Notes under the pieces: model-generated
Seen by the model: only the letters and a program-made list of their open reading frames with translations
What the model was told of the DNA's origin: nothing
Databases searched by the model: none
Source: Scalesia atractyloides
Taxonomy: Eukaryota; Streptophyta; Magnoliopsida; Asterales; Asteraceae
NCBI GenBank assembly: GCA_947069175.1
Contig: CAMTDV010000028.1
Coordinates: 71,222,157-71,286,156, forward strand
DNA length: 64,000 bases
Reading direction: 5' to 3'
Program-made: the position numbers and the translations under genes
In this document: positions 47,818 to 59,602 of the stretch, piece by piece
Layout of the letters: each line of letters starts with the position of its first letter
Position numbering within the stretch: position 1 is the first letter of the stretch

Positions 47818-49137
47818 ATGTCTTCTAGTCTCTCTCGTAGAAGTATGAGATCAGGTAAATCCCGCGAGCGCATGGCTGCCCAAATCGCTCAACAAATGGC
47901 CGCCGTAATACCCAACATCGTAGTTCAAGTTCAACAAGCCCTTACCGCTAATCCAGTCACCCCAATCAACCAAGAAGATCAAAACATTGTCAACCCTCTC
48001 CCAAATACCACTAAATGCACCTTCAAGCATTTTAAATCCTGCGATCCTCCAAAATACGAAGGGACTGAAGGTGTCACCGCTCTCCTCCATTGGTTTAAGG
48101 AGATGGAAAACATTTTTCTCAATTGCGACTGCCCCGATGATCGCAAGGTGCGATATGCTACCGGTCGTCTGTTCGGAGTAGCACTTACATGGTGGAATAC
48201 AGAGAAGGCCAAGCGAGGTGCTGAAGATGCTATGACTTTGACTTGGGAAGAGTTGAGGGAAATCATGACAAGACGTTTCTGTCCAAGAAGCGAAATCAAG
48301 AAATTAGAAGATGAGTTCTATTCTTTGAAACAAAAGGAGGGCGACCACACCACATACAACAAGAGATTCCTTGAGTTGAATCAGATGGTCCCCAACTTGT
48401 TCACTCCCCTCTACCGTTTGATCGAGCACTACATTCGAGGTCTCCCTTAAAAATTCAAGACCCTGTAATAAGTACCACACCTACAACTTGGAAGCAGCAA
48501 TGGAGTTAGCTACAGAGCTCACCGAAAACCGCATACGGAATAAAGACTTCAAGGAGGAGAAGAAGAAGGATAAAGCATCAACCGAAACCTCAAACTCCAC
48601 CCAAACCGAATCCTCTTCTCAACCCACTTCTAAGAGAAAACGAGATGGGAAAACTTTCGCTGTCACCCAACGCAATCAACCAGCTTCATAAGCCGTACCC
48701 CTCCAAGCTATCCCAATCACTCAAGTAGCACCCAACCCTATCTACCCAAATAAGAAACCTTACATTGGACCTCACCCTCAATGCAACACCTGTTTTTATC
48801 ACCATCCATCTACCGTACCTTGTCGATTGTGTGCTAATTGTGTGCGCTATGGTCATTTGAGTAGAACTTGTCGTACCCCTCCAAACCAAGCTTCACCCCT
48901 ACCCAAAACATGATCCAAACATATCAACAATCCCAATACCCCATGTTTCCACATGTTCGAGCTTGCTTTAATTGTGGGGACCCTACCCACTTTAGAAACA
49001 CGTGCCCTCGATTGGTTAACATCATAAACGCCCAAGCTCAAGCAAACCCAGCACTACCACCAGCAAGAGGAAGAGCTTACAGCATCAACGCCAATCCTGT
49101 TGAAGATAATAACGGCCCAACCGAACCCCCCAACTAG
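47818..49137 (+). pseudogene. Element 2 gag, multiply broken
   Basis: The ATG at 47818 starts a Gag that reads 210 codons through the capsid-type domain (FKSCDPPKY, ALTWWNTEK, TRRFCPRSEIKKLEDEF, HYIRGLP). A one-base loss creates a stop at 48450. A second one-base loss near 48485 restores frame for 48488-48691 (lysine-rich linker), followed by an in-frame TAA. Knuckle 1 (CANCVRYGHLSRTC) lies at about 48833-48874, another shift follows at about 48885, and knuckle 2 (CFNCGDPTHFRNTC) is in the frame 48868-49137. It cannot make full-length Gag. The extra damage agrees with this element's higher LTR divergence. Confidence 0.85.
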
Positions 49138-49914
49138 CCTTCCCTCACCAAGAATCAAGACTCAACTCCAACCGTCTAGTTCTTAATGTTTTTCTCAATC
49201 TTTACGTATCCCTGTTATAAATTGGGAATTTATGTATCCAAGAATTTTAATGCAATTTGATATTACAGTTTTGTGTTATTCTCTACTCATTTAACTTTCA
49301 TATCATCATACATCACGACGTATCTCGATCTCATCATTTAAAGAAGTTGGGTTTGTCTCACTTTTACATAGACTGACCCCTTCATCATAACAAACGAGAG
49401 AGGTACTGTCGTCATTCAGTCATGTATTCTTTCAGATTTGAGACTCAAGCTCTAGCTGCTGTGTTTGTTTTGTAGATTTTAGAATCACATAGAACTAATC
49501 ATAACTTACTGACAAAGCCAATGAAAATTTGACAAGAATATGGTGGATACGCCGCTGGTACTTCCTATATATAAGTATTCTTGCCAAATGATCAAAAGCA
49601 TTGTCAGGCGGTTATGAGAAGTTCCGTGTAGGTTTTAATATCGTCATGGTTAAAGTTTTGTTTTATGATATAACCTTATCCTTTCAACGCATCAATTCTC
49701 TCAAAACTCTTCTGCATGAGATCATATCCAGTCAATCAACTCTATGCATCAACGCTTTTCATCGTAGGCATCAAAAAGCGATTCCTGTAGCAGGGTATTC
49801 AACCCTTACTAGGAACGTTACCGCCTCAAATAAAAAAAACTCTCACCCTCTTCTGATTATGTAATTGTCAAATTAAAACACCCTCCCTTCGAGTCAAACA
49901 TACCACTACTACTT
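49138..49914 (+). repeat. Element 2 post-gag interior with a single hairpin unit
   Basis: One copy of the hairpin unit: TTTGACAAGAATA at 49528-49540 and TATTCTTGCCAAA at 49576-49588, one A-C mismatch. It is followed by the AGGCGGTTATGAGAAGTTCC tail seen in all units. The rest, including the 87-codon ORF at 49601, is non-coding. The array seen in elements 1 and 3 is reduced to one unit here. Confidence 0.75.
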
Positions 49915-49949
49915 AAATTTCGGACGAAATTTCTAAAAGTAGGGGATAC
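49915..49949 (+). promoter_or_regulatory. Polypurine tract and pol-tail relic, element 2
   Basis: AAATTTCGGACGAAATTTC, then AAAAGTAGGGGATAC directly before the 3' LTR. Same arrangement as in elements 1 and 3. Confidence 0.75.
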
Positions 49950-50768
49950 TTAACATTCGTCGTAAAACGGGTTTCAAAACCTAGGTCGTTAATAATCAAA
50001 TATTCGGTTAAAAGTTTGTTGTGTATTTATTGTACCGGTTATTTTAAATACCTCCTAATTAATAAATATTTCAGAATTTAAAAACTATTAATAAAAATAA
50101 TAATAATAATAAATAATAATAATAAGTCAATTAAAATAAACCCTAAAATAATAAAACAAAATTTTGAATAGAGTAGCCGGGTTTTGAACCCGGGTCTCCC
50201 AGGTTTTCACACACACTCCGCACCACTGCTCTACACGCACAATATGTGCTAGATCTCACGCATCAAAACATGTGTATACACGCGAAGTAGAACCAGCGAG
50301 GGGCCATGAATTTCTTTGCCGGAGATCCCGCAACCTACGCGGTTTCCTTCGATCAAACAGCTGTCCACCGGTTATTTTTGGTAAATTCGCTCAATCAAAA
50401 CGCGCCGGCATTAAAGTCCGAGATCTTGGTCGTAGAACCGAATTCACAAACCGCTCTATAAATACCCCTCGTTTTCATTTCACCACTCGCTCAACTCACT
50501 CACTAAAATACATCTTATACTCTGTTAAGAAGTCTCTCTGTTCGTCGGAAGTTTTGTCTGCAATTTGCCGGAGTTACACTCATTTGCCGGAAAGTCTCAC
50601 CGGAGCTTAGAAAGACCACTCGGATTGGTACATCCTATACTCTTATTCTTTACTGTTCAAATATAATCTCGTCTGAAGTTAAGTTTTAAATTATCTCAGA
50701 TCGAATCGGTTTCTAAATCATCTTCTGTGTTTGAAACGTAGAAGATGAACTGAAGTGGGTATATATCA
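49950..50768 (+). repeat. Element 2, 3' LTR, left part
   Basis: Begins TTAACATTCG (the initial TGTAAC has lost its G) and runs to the element 3 insertion point in GTATATATCA. Includes the antisense class-II module (50172-50241) and TATA box (50457-50464). Confidence 0.9.
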
Positions 50769-51497
50769 TGTCACACCCCGACCCGCAGCGGAAAAGGTGA
50801 TCGGGGCATGATTGGGTTTTCATCAAAGCTCATGACATTTATTATAATGTTCCATATTTATTATTACAATTTAAAAGAAATCATACAATCAATTCAAAAC
50901 AATACAACATGGTCTATGCATCTTCTAAACTTCATTATTTTTCTTCTAAGGCATTTTCCTATGTTTTCCTTGCTTCATCCTGTTCCTTGCTTCAACTCGT
51001 CTCCCACGAGGAACTGATGGGCCTAACAAATAGTTTGCATACAACTTGACAATATGTAATACATAACAACAAACAATATTTATATTCTAAGTTTAGATCA
51101 TAATATGGTATAGCACGAGTTTGAATAACGAATTAGTTTAAGCGACACATGATACACCCCAAAACGTGTAATTAAAAAGGGGAGTTGTAAGATTCACTCA
51201 CAGTGGGTGCGTTCGGTTGATGATGTTGAATGCGCACGAAGTTTGATTTAACCACGAGTGAAACTAACCTAGATAATAACATAATGATTCGGTAAATAAG
51301 CGGATTTTATTAATCAATTTTAGTAGGATTATTGGATATGTTTTTGTGAGTTTAAAGCTATTTTCTAACTTTAAAAATGTTATTTTTAAGTATTTTTAAT
51401 TGATTTTTAAATAAAATAAATAAATAAAAATAATAAAAAAAATGTTGACTTTTTGACCGTTGACCTGTTGACCGGTTTTATTGTGTAAATGTATGCG

Positions 51498-51907
51498 CCG
51501 GACAGGACTCGAACTCGAGACCTCCCGTTCGCGTGCACGCAGCTCTACCAACTGAGCTACGTGTCTAACCCGAAATATTTCTGTTTTTAATTATATTTAT
51601 ATACTAATTGAATTAATCCGAAAATCATTTATTTTAAAAACGATTTTAATGCATCGGCTCGGTGCTCGCCACAGGTCTCGAACCCGGGACCTGTGGGTTA
51701 GTTTGGCACACAGTCCACCGCTGGACTGTGTGTCCAACTTGGTAAATAATCTGTTTTTTATTATACTTAACATCTTACTGAAATTAACCCGGTTCGGTCT
51801 AAAAAAAGGCATTTTATTTCTGTGAAAGTGCGTGTGTCAAGAATCGAACTCGGACGTATGCGTGTTTATTTGCACACAGTCCACCGCTGGACTGTGTGTC
51901 TAACCCG
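51498..51907 (-). repeat. Three sense tRNA-like modules, element 3 3' LTR
   Basis: On the minus strand, the 51498-51570 module has TAGCTCAGTTGGTAGAGC and GAGTTCGAGTCC. The other two carry the CACAGTCCAGCGGTGGACTG palindrome with GGGTTCGAGACC and GAGTTCGATTC. Element 1 has four such modules, so one was gained or lost between subfamilies. Confidence 0.75.
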
Positions 51908-52327
51908 AGATATAAATTGATTTAAATTAAACATATATAATACCGAAAACTTCATCTTCTTCGTTAAGCTTAACCAGAATCGATGTCCGACTGTTTTGAC
52001 AAAAATAATCAGTTTCTTTAGTGTGTTGTGATTAGCTACATGTGAGTTTAATAAAAACGAGAGAGATTAAGTGTAAGATATACCGAACAGAGCTCCTCTG
52101 TTTCGCCGGCGCAACTCCGATGATAGCAGGTTATTCCGGCGACGTGTGTTTTGCGGCAGAGGGTCTTCAGGAAGCTTGAGGTGAGTGTGGGTGGCTTCGG
52201 TATGGGCTCTAGGTGTTCTGTTTTTAGAGTAAGGCACTGAGGTGAAGGGGTTCGGTTTTCCGGCGAGTGAAATTACGTCGAGAAAGGGTGTGATTGTGAG
52301 CGAAAAGGTTAACAGAAGTTAGAGGGT

Positions 52328-52338
52328 GTATTTATAGG
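52328..52338 (-). promoter_or_regulatory. TATA box, element 3 3' LTR
   Basis: CCTATAAATAC on the minus strand. The 5' LTR copy is at 60042-60052. Confidence 0.65.
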
Positions 52339-52603
52339 GCAGAACATTGACGAATTTGGTCCATTTACCGTCTTGATTCGTCGGTCAATGATTTTTCCGG
52401 CGGTTATGACTTGTGTCGCGGACTGGACATCGGTTATAACCGATGTTGAGGTAATTGCTTCGGTTAAATTAGAAGAAACCGTCCAATCTCGGCGAAATCG
52501 TCGGGATTTCCGACGACTGCGATTTTGGGCGCGACTTGACTGGATTTGATTTCCGAGATTCATTATTTCAATTAATTGTTTCGGTATCTTAACAAAAACC
52601 CAA

Positions 52604-52680
52604 AGTGGCGGAGTGGTTGAGCGCGTGTGTGTTAAGGCTTTGGAATCCTGGCTGACCCGGGTTCGAAACCCGGCTGCAGC
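52604..52680 (+). repeat. Class-II tRNA-like module, element 3 3' LTR U3
   Basis: AGTGGCGGAGTGGTTGAGCG is very close to a Ser/Leu tRNA 5' half (A box, D loop). The perfect T-arm CCGGGTTCGAAACCCGG is at 52657-52673, with a long intervening region. This is the best-preserved example of the class. Partner in the 5' LTR at 60317-60394. Confidence 0.7.
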
Positions 52681-52864
52681 AATATATTTTTATTTCATTA
52701 TCTTTAATGAATTTTCAAATATAAATTATATATTCCAATATACTTATTAATTATGTATCGTTTAAAATTTATTTGAGCATTAAATACGCAACGAAATTTT
52801 TAACTGATTGTTCGGTTAATAAACGGAGCGGGTTTGGTAAATCCATTTTTTGACGGATGTTACA

Positions 52865-52902
52865 GTATCCCCTACTTTTTAGAAATTTCGTCCCGAAATT
52901 TA
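52865..52902 (-). promoter_or_regulatory. Polypurine tract and pol-tail relic, element 3
   Basis: On the minus strand AAATTTCGGGACGAAATTTC, then AAAAAGTAGGGGATAC before the 3' LTR start TGTAACATCC. Confidence 0.75.
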
Positions 52903-53149
52903 AGTAGTGACATATTTGTCTAAAAAGGATGGTGTTTAATTTGACAGTTACATACTTAGAAAAAGAGTAAGAGTTTAAATTTTTGTTTGAGGCGGTAACG
53001 TTCCTTGTAAGGGTTGAGTACCCTGCTACAGGAATCGCTTTTTGTTGCCTACGGTAAAAATATTGATAAGCGGAGTTGATTCACTGAGTAATTTCATGCA
53101 ATAGTTTTGATATGTTTGGAAGGATAAGGTTATATCCTAAAACAAAACT
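52903..53149 (-). other. Element 3 interior, 3' flank of the array
   Basis: Non-coding; shares a GAGGCGGTAACGTTCCTTG motif and a CAGGAATCGCTTTTTG motif with element 1 (28708-28760) and, inverted, with element 2 (about 49780-49830). Confidence 0.5.
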
Positions 53150-55960
53150 TCTAATACTACAACTACATGGAACTTCTCATAACCGCCTGACAATGCCTCT
53201 GATCCTTTGGCAAGAATACTTATATATAGGAAGTACCAGCGGCGTATCCACCATATTCTTGTCAAATTTTCATTGGTTTTATCAGTAAGTCATGATTGGT
53301 TCTATGATACGACTCTAAACATAAACAAACACAACAACCAATGTCTGAGTCCTAATTCTGATAGTATACATGTTTGATTGGTGACATAATCCAATTTCTT
53401 TAAATGATGAGATGATATAAATGCTAGATCAGTGAATATAAAAACAAACTTTAACCAAGAAATTACCAAATCCTACATGGAGCTTCTCATAACCGCCTGA
53501 CAATGCCTCTGATCCTTTGGCAATAATACTTATATATAGGAAGTACCAGCGGCGTATCCACCATATTCTCGTCAAATTTTCATAGGTTTTATCAGTAAGT
53601 TATGATTAGTCCTATGTGACTCTAAAGCATAAATAAACACCACAACCAATATCTGAGTCCAAATTCTGATAGTATACATGTTTGAATGGTGGCATAATCC
53701 AATGATGAGATGATATGAATGCTAAATCAGTGAGTATAACTCATATTTCAATCAAGACAATACTAAATCCTACATGGAACTTCTCATAACCGCCTGATAA
53801 TGCCTCTGATCCTTTGGCAAGAATACTTATATATAGGAAGTACCAGCGGCGTATCCACCATATTCTTGTCAAATTTTCATTGGTTTTATCAGTAAGTCAT
53901 GATTGGTTCTATGATACGACTCTAAACATAAACAAACACAACAACCAATGTCTGAGTCCTAATTCTGATAGTATACATGTTTGATTGGTGACATAATCCA
54001 ATTTCTTTAAATGATGAGATGATATAAATGCTAGATCAGTGAATATAAAAACAAACTTTAACCAAGAAATTACCAAATCCTACATGGAGCTTCTCATAAC
54101 CGCCTGACAATGCCTCTGATCCTTTGGCAATAATACTTATATATAGGAAGTACCAGCGGCGTATCCACCATATTCTCGTCAAATTTTCATAGGTTTTATC
54201 AGTAAGTTATGATTAGTCCTATGTGACTCTAAAGCATAAATAAACACCACAACCAATATCTGAGTCCAAATTCTGATAGTATACATGTTTGAATGGTGGC
54301 ATAATCCAATGATGAGATGATATGAATGCTAAATCAGTGAGTATAACTCATATTTCAATCAAGACAATACTAAATCCTACATGGAACTTCTCATAACCGC
54401 CTGATAATGCCTCTGATCCTTTGGCAAGAATACTTATATATAGGAAGTACCAGCGGCGTATCCACCATATTCTTGTCAAATTTTCATTGACTTTATCCGC
54501 AAGTTATGATTAGTTCTATGTGACTCTAAAACAAACACAACAACCAAAACTTGAGTTTCAATTCTGATAGCATACATGTTTGACTTGTGACAGTTCCTCT
54601 CTCGTTTGTTGTGATGGCGAGGTTAGTCTATGTAGAAATGGAGCACAATCCAATTTCTTTAGATGATGATATGATATGAATGTTAAATCAGTGAATGTAA
54701 CACAAATTTCAACCAAGACAATACTTAAATCCTACATGGAACTTCCCGTAACCGCCTGATAATGCCTCTGATCCTTTGAAAAGAATACTTATATATAGGA
54801 AGTACCAGTGGCGTATCCACCATATTCTTGTCAAATTTTCATTGGTTTTATCCGCAAGTTATGATTAGTTCTATGTGACTTAAAACAAACACAACAACCA
54901 AAACTTGAGTCTCAATTCTGATAGCATACATGTTTGATTTGTGACAGTTCCTCTCTCGTTTGTTGTGATGGAGAGGTTAGTCTATGTAGAAATGGAACAC
55001 AATCCAATTTCTTTAGATGATGATATGATATGAATGTTAAATCAGTGAATGTAACACAAATTTCAATCAAGACAATAATAAATCCTACATGGAACTTCTC
55101 ATAACCGCCTGATAATGCCTCTGATCCTTTGACAAGAATACTTATATATAGGAAGTACCAGCGGCGTATCCACCATATTCTTGTCAAATTTTCATTGGTT
55201 TTATCCGCAAGTTACGATTAGTTCTATGTGACTCTAATACATAAATAAACACAACCAACCAAAGCTTGAGTCTTAATTCTGATAGTATATATGTTTGAAT
55301 GGTGACAGTACCTCTGTCGTTTGTTATGATGGAGAGGTTAGTCCTTGTGGAAGTGAGATATAGCTCAACTTCTTTAAATGATGAAATTGAAATACGTTGA
55401 AGTGTATGATGAACAAACTACGACTAAGACATTACTAAATCCTACATGGAACTTCTCATAACCGCCAGATAATGCCTCTGATCCTTTGGCAAGAATACTT
55501 ATATATAGGAAGTACCAGCGGCGTATCCACCATATTCTTGTCAAATTTTCATTGACTTTATCCGCAAGTTATGATTAGTTCTATGTGACTCTAATACATA
55601 AATAAACACAACCACCCAAAGCTTGAGTCTTAATTCTGATAGTATATATGTTTGAATGGTATCAGTACCTCGCTCGTTTGTTATGATGGAGAGGTTAGTC
55701 TATGTAGAAATGGAACACAATCCAATTTCTTTAAATGATGAGATGCTATAAATGCTAAATCAGTGAGTACAAAACAAACTTCAATCAAGACAATACTAAC
55801 TTCTACATGGAACTTCTCATAACCTCCAGATAATGCCTCTGATCCTTTGACAAGAATACTTATATATAGGAAGTACCAGCGGCGTATCCACCATATTCTT
55901 GTAAAATTTTCATTGGCTTTATCCGTAAGTTATGATTGGTTCTATGTGACTTTAAAACAT
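53150..55960 (-). repeat. Nine-copy tandem array of hairpin units with a 607-bp higher-order repeat
   Basis: Copies of the unit start near 53166, 53474, 53772, 54080, 54378, 54735, 55087, 55445 and 55807. The first spacings alternate about 308 and 298 bp, and the pair is itself duplicated with an exact 607-bp offset (CAAGAATACT at 53211, 53818, 54425); later spacings are about 352-362 bp. Each unit contains TTTGRCAAGAATA, a TATATATAGGAAGTACC loop and the complementary arm; the copy at 55128-55140/55176-55188 pairs at 13 of 13. It lies between gag and the PPT. Short ORFs across it are repeat by-products. Confidence 0.9.
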
Positions 55961-55976
55961 AAAGAAAAACATAAAA

Positions 55977-57362
55977 CTAAGCGGTTGGAGTCGAATCTCG
56001 ATTTTTGGTGAAGGGGACTAGTTGGGTGGTTTCGTTTGAGCCGTCATTAACTTCAACAGGATTGGCGTTGATGTTGAAAACTCTTCCTCTTGCTGGTGGC
56101 CTAGGGATTAGGTTTCCTTGATTTGCTTGGTTAACTGGGTTTGCTTGAGCTTGGGCGTTTATGATGTTAACCAATCGAGGGCACGTGTTTCTGAAATGGG
56201 TAGGGTCGCCACAATTAAAGCAAGCTCGAACATAAGGTAACATGGGGTATTGAGGTTGTTGATATGTTTGGATCATATTTTGAGTAGGGGGTGTGGTTTG
56301 GTTTTGAGGGGTGCAGCAAACCTTGCTCAAATGACCATAGCGTCCACAATTCGCACATAGTCGACAAGGTAAGGTAGATGGATGGTGATAAAAACAGGTG
56401 TTACATTGAGGGTGAGGTCCAAGGTATGGTTTCTTATTTGGGTGAGTTGAGTTGGGTGCTATTTGCGTGATTGGGATAGCTTGGATGGGTATGGCTTGTG
56501 AAATTGGTTGATTACGTTGGGTGACAGCAAAAGTTGCCCATCTCGTTTTCTCTTAAAAATGGGTTGAGAAGGGGATTCGGTTTGGGTGGAGTTTGAAGTT
56601 TCAGTCGATGCTTTATCCTTCTTCTTCTCCTCCTTGAAGTCTTTATTCCGGATGCGGTTCTCGGTGAGCTCTGTAGCTAACTCCATTGCTGCTTCCAAAG
56701 TTGCAGGAGTGGTACTTATTACAGAGTCTTGAATCTTTGACGGAAGACCTCGAATGTAGTGCTTGATCAAACGGTAAAGAGGAGTGAACAAGTTGGGAAC
56801 CATTTGATTTAACTCGAGGAATCTTTTGTTGTAAGTGGTGTGGTCGCCTTCCTTTTGCTTCAACGAATAGAACTCATCTTCTAATTTCTTGATTTCGCTC
56901 CTTGGGCAAAACCGTCTTGTCATGATTTCCTTCAACTCTTCCCAAGTCAAAGTCATAGCGTCTTCAACACCTCGTTTGGCCTTCTCTGTATTCCACCAAG
57001 TAAGTGCTATTCCGTATAAACGACCAGTAGCATATCGCACTTTGCGATCATCGGGGCAATCGCAATTTAGAAAAGTGTTCTCCATTTCTTCAAACCAATG
57101 GAGGAGAGCGGTGACACCTTCAGTCCCTTCGTATTTTGGAGGGTCGCAGGATTTGAAATGCTTGTAGGTGCATTTAGTGGTATTTGGGGAAGGGTTGTCA
57201 ATGTTTTGATCTTCTTGGTTGACGGGATTAGCCAGTAAGGGCTTGTTGGACTTGAATTATAATGTTGGGTATTACGGCAGCCATTTGTTGAGCGATTTGG
57301 GCAACCATACGCTCGCGGGCTTTTCCTGCTCTCATCTTCCTACGAGCGAGGTTAGAAGACAT
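55977..57362 (-). pseudogene. Element 3 gag, broken by frameshifts
   Basis: ATG at 57362. The N-terminus aligns with elements 1 and 2 until an extra base near 57230. The capsid-type domain is open in 57085-56459 (ALTWWNTEK, TRRFCPRSEIKKLEDEF, HYIRGLPSKIQD). A second shift near 56535 leaves the linker out of frame. Knuckle 1 (CANCGRYGHLSKVC) and knuckle 2 (CFNCGDPTHFRNTC) are in the final frame ending at 55977. Substitutions versus elements 1 and 2 are often synonymous, so the family kept gag under selection until recently. It cannot produce full-length Gag. Confidence 0.85.
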
Positions 57363-58136
57363 CCACAAGGAATACATATCAAGAGTATGAGTTGGATGAT
57401 TTAGGGATCATGTGTCGTATTTAGGAATGAACATTTATAAAATAAATATAAAATAATAAATCTACTACATCCATAGGATGTCTTGGGCTTTGCTCGTAAT
57501 TGGGCCTTGCATGCCGCCATACTTCACCTTCGTAATCATGTGGGCCCCCATGAATACCGGGTTTTTTCATATGGTTCGCATGTGTTAGCCTGGTTACGTA
57601 CACTAAAACCCGGAGAAAATCGAGAAATATGTATGTAACGTATGATATTTGGAATGTATCCAGGTGTGGACACTGTGACACCTCAAAGTGGGGTTAGTTC
57701 AAACGACGTTTGGTGTGGCATGCTTTGGCCTAATAGGTCCTTTGTACTCTCACCGTTAGTCCCCAGGTAGGCAAACTGGTCCGTTATATTGGATTTATAC
57801 GAATGCCAACCTAGACAGGACGTTCCGACTACCGGTACTTGTACCCTTCCAGTTACTACATTCCCGTCGCAGAACTCACTTTGATGAGATTTGAAGAATG
57901 AAAAATGCGACAAAATCTTTGAATAACGAAAGTATGAAGATGATTTGAATATGTAAACATTGAAATATGTATGATGAATGTGTATGTAAGTATGTATGTT
58001 TGACTGTAAGTATAAACAAATATGAAACAAATAAATATCATAAGTTTGCATGTAACCACATAAACTATTAAAATCTAGTCAACTATAGTATAGGCTCTAA
58101 GGGTCTAATAACCTATCCTATATCCCTATAGTCATG
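57363..58136 (-). other. Element 3 leader with the conserved block
   Basis: Minus-strand leader between PBS and gag; 57700-57892 is the near-invariant block. Short ORFs in two frames cross it. Confidence 0.6.
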
Positions 58137-58148
58137 GCTCTGATACCA
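58137..58148 (-). promoter_or_regulatory. Initiator-Met primer-binding site, element 3
   Basis: TGGTATCAGAGC on the minus strand, three bases from the 5' LTR (58152). Confidence 0.93.
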
Positions 58149-58565
58149 ATCTGTCACACCCCGACCCGCAGCGGAAAAGGTGATCGGGGCATGATTGGGT
58201 TTTCATCAAAGCTCATGACATTTATTATAATGTTTCATATTTATTATTACAATTTAAAAGGAATCATACAATCAATTCAAAACAATACAACATGTTCTAT
58301 ACATCCTTCTAAACTTCATTATTTTTCTTCTAAGGCATTTTCCTATGTTTTCCTTGCTTCATCCTGTTCCCTGTATCATGTGTAAAAATGGTTTTTGGGT
58401 CAACAAAAAATGGGCGAGTGAATCCTATGAAAAACATTTAAACAAGTTTATTGAATTGATTATTAAATAAAGTGCATAACCACATATGAGTAAATGTAAA
58501 TGTAAATATATTCACAAAACACTTAATAATAGATATGCACACACATACAACAATTGATCGTTTTG

Positions 58566-58715
58566 AGGCACGCGTTGTTCAACTCGTCTCCCACGAGAAA
58601 CTGATGGGCCTAATGAATGAGTTTTGAGGCACGCGTTGTTCTACGAACTGATGGGCCTAATGAATGAGTTTTAAGGCACGCGTTGTTCAACTCGTCTCCC
58701 ACGAGGAACTGATGG
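58566..58715. repeat. Three-copy repeat in the element 3 5' LTR
   Basis: GAGGCACGCGTTGTTC at 58566, 58624 and (AAGGCACGCG) 58673. The middle copy has lost the CAACTCGTCTCCCACGAG part. Element 1 LTRs have two separated copies and element 2 LTRs one. Confidence 0.8.
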
Positions 58716-59189
58716 GCCTAACAAATAGTTTGCATACAACTTGACAATATGTAATACATAACAACAAACAATATTTACATTCTAAGTTTAGATCATAATA
58801 TGGTATAGCACGAGTTTGAATAACGAATTAGTTTAAGCGACACATGATACACCCCAAAACGTGTAATTAAAAAGGGGAGTTGTAAGATTCACTCACAGTG
58901 GGTGCGTTCGGTTGATGATGTTGAATGCGCACGAAGTTTGATTTAACCACGAGTGAAACTAACCTAGATAATAACATAGTGGTTCGGTAAATAAGCGGAT
59001 TTTATTAATCAATTTTAGTAGGATTATTGGATATGTTTTTGTGAGTTTAAAGCTATTTTCTAACTTTAAAAATGTTATTTTTAAGTATTTTTAATTGATT
59101 TTTAAATAAAATAAATAAATAAAAATAATAAAAAAATGTTGACTTTTTACCTTTGACCTGTTGACCGGTTTTATTGTGTAAATGTATGC

Positions 59190-59602
59190 GCCGGGCAGGA
59201 CTCGAACCCGAGACCTCCCGTTCGCGTGCACGAAGCTCTACCAACTGAGCTACGTGTCTAACCCGAAATATTTCTGTTTTTAATTATATTTATATACTAA
59301 TTGAATTAATCCGAAAATCATTTATTTTAAAAACGATTTTAATGCATCGGCTCGGTGCTCGCCACAGGTCTCGAACCCGGGACCTGTGGGTTAGTTTGGC
59401 ACACAGTCCACCGCTGGACTGTGTGTCCAACTTGGTAAATAATCTTTTTTTTATTATACTTAACATCTTACTGAAATTAACTCGGTTCGGTCTCAAAAAA
59501 AGGCATTTTATTTCTGTGAAAGTGCGTGTGTCAAGAATCGAACTCGGGACGTATGCGTGTTTATTTGCACACAGTCCACCGCTGGACTGTGTGTCTAACC
59601 CG
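59190..59602 (-). repeat. Three sense tRNA-like modules, element 3 5' LTR
   Basis: Partners of 51498-51907. Here the first module has GGGTTCGAGTCC (perfect B box) but CGAAGCTC in place of CGCAGCTC near its D-stem closure on the plus strand. Confidence 0.75.

Larger units (their letters stand above)
50769..52864 (-). repeat. Element 3, 3' LTR, 2.10 kb with an internal deletion
   Basis: Same ends as the 5' LTR but lacks about 311 bp after 50986 (four filler bases), which removes two of three GGCACGCG...GAACTGATGGGCC repeats. It also lacks an 18-bp segment near 52265. Modules: sense tRNA-like at 51498-51570, 51661-51738 and 51830-51907, TATA box 52328-52338, antisense class-II 52604-52680. Confidence 0.92.
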
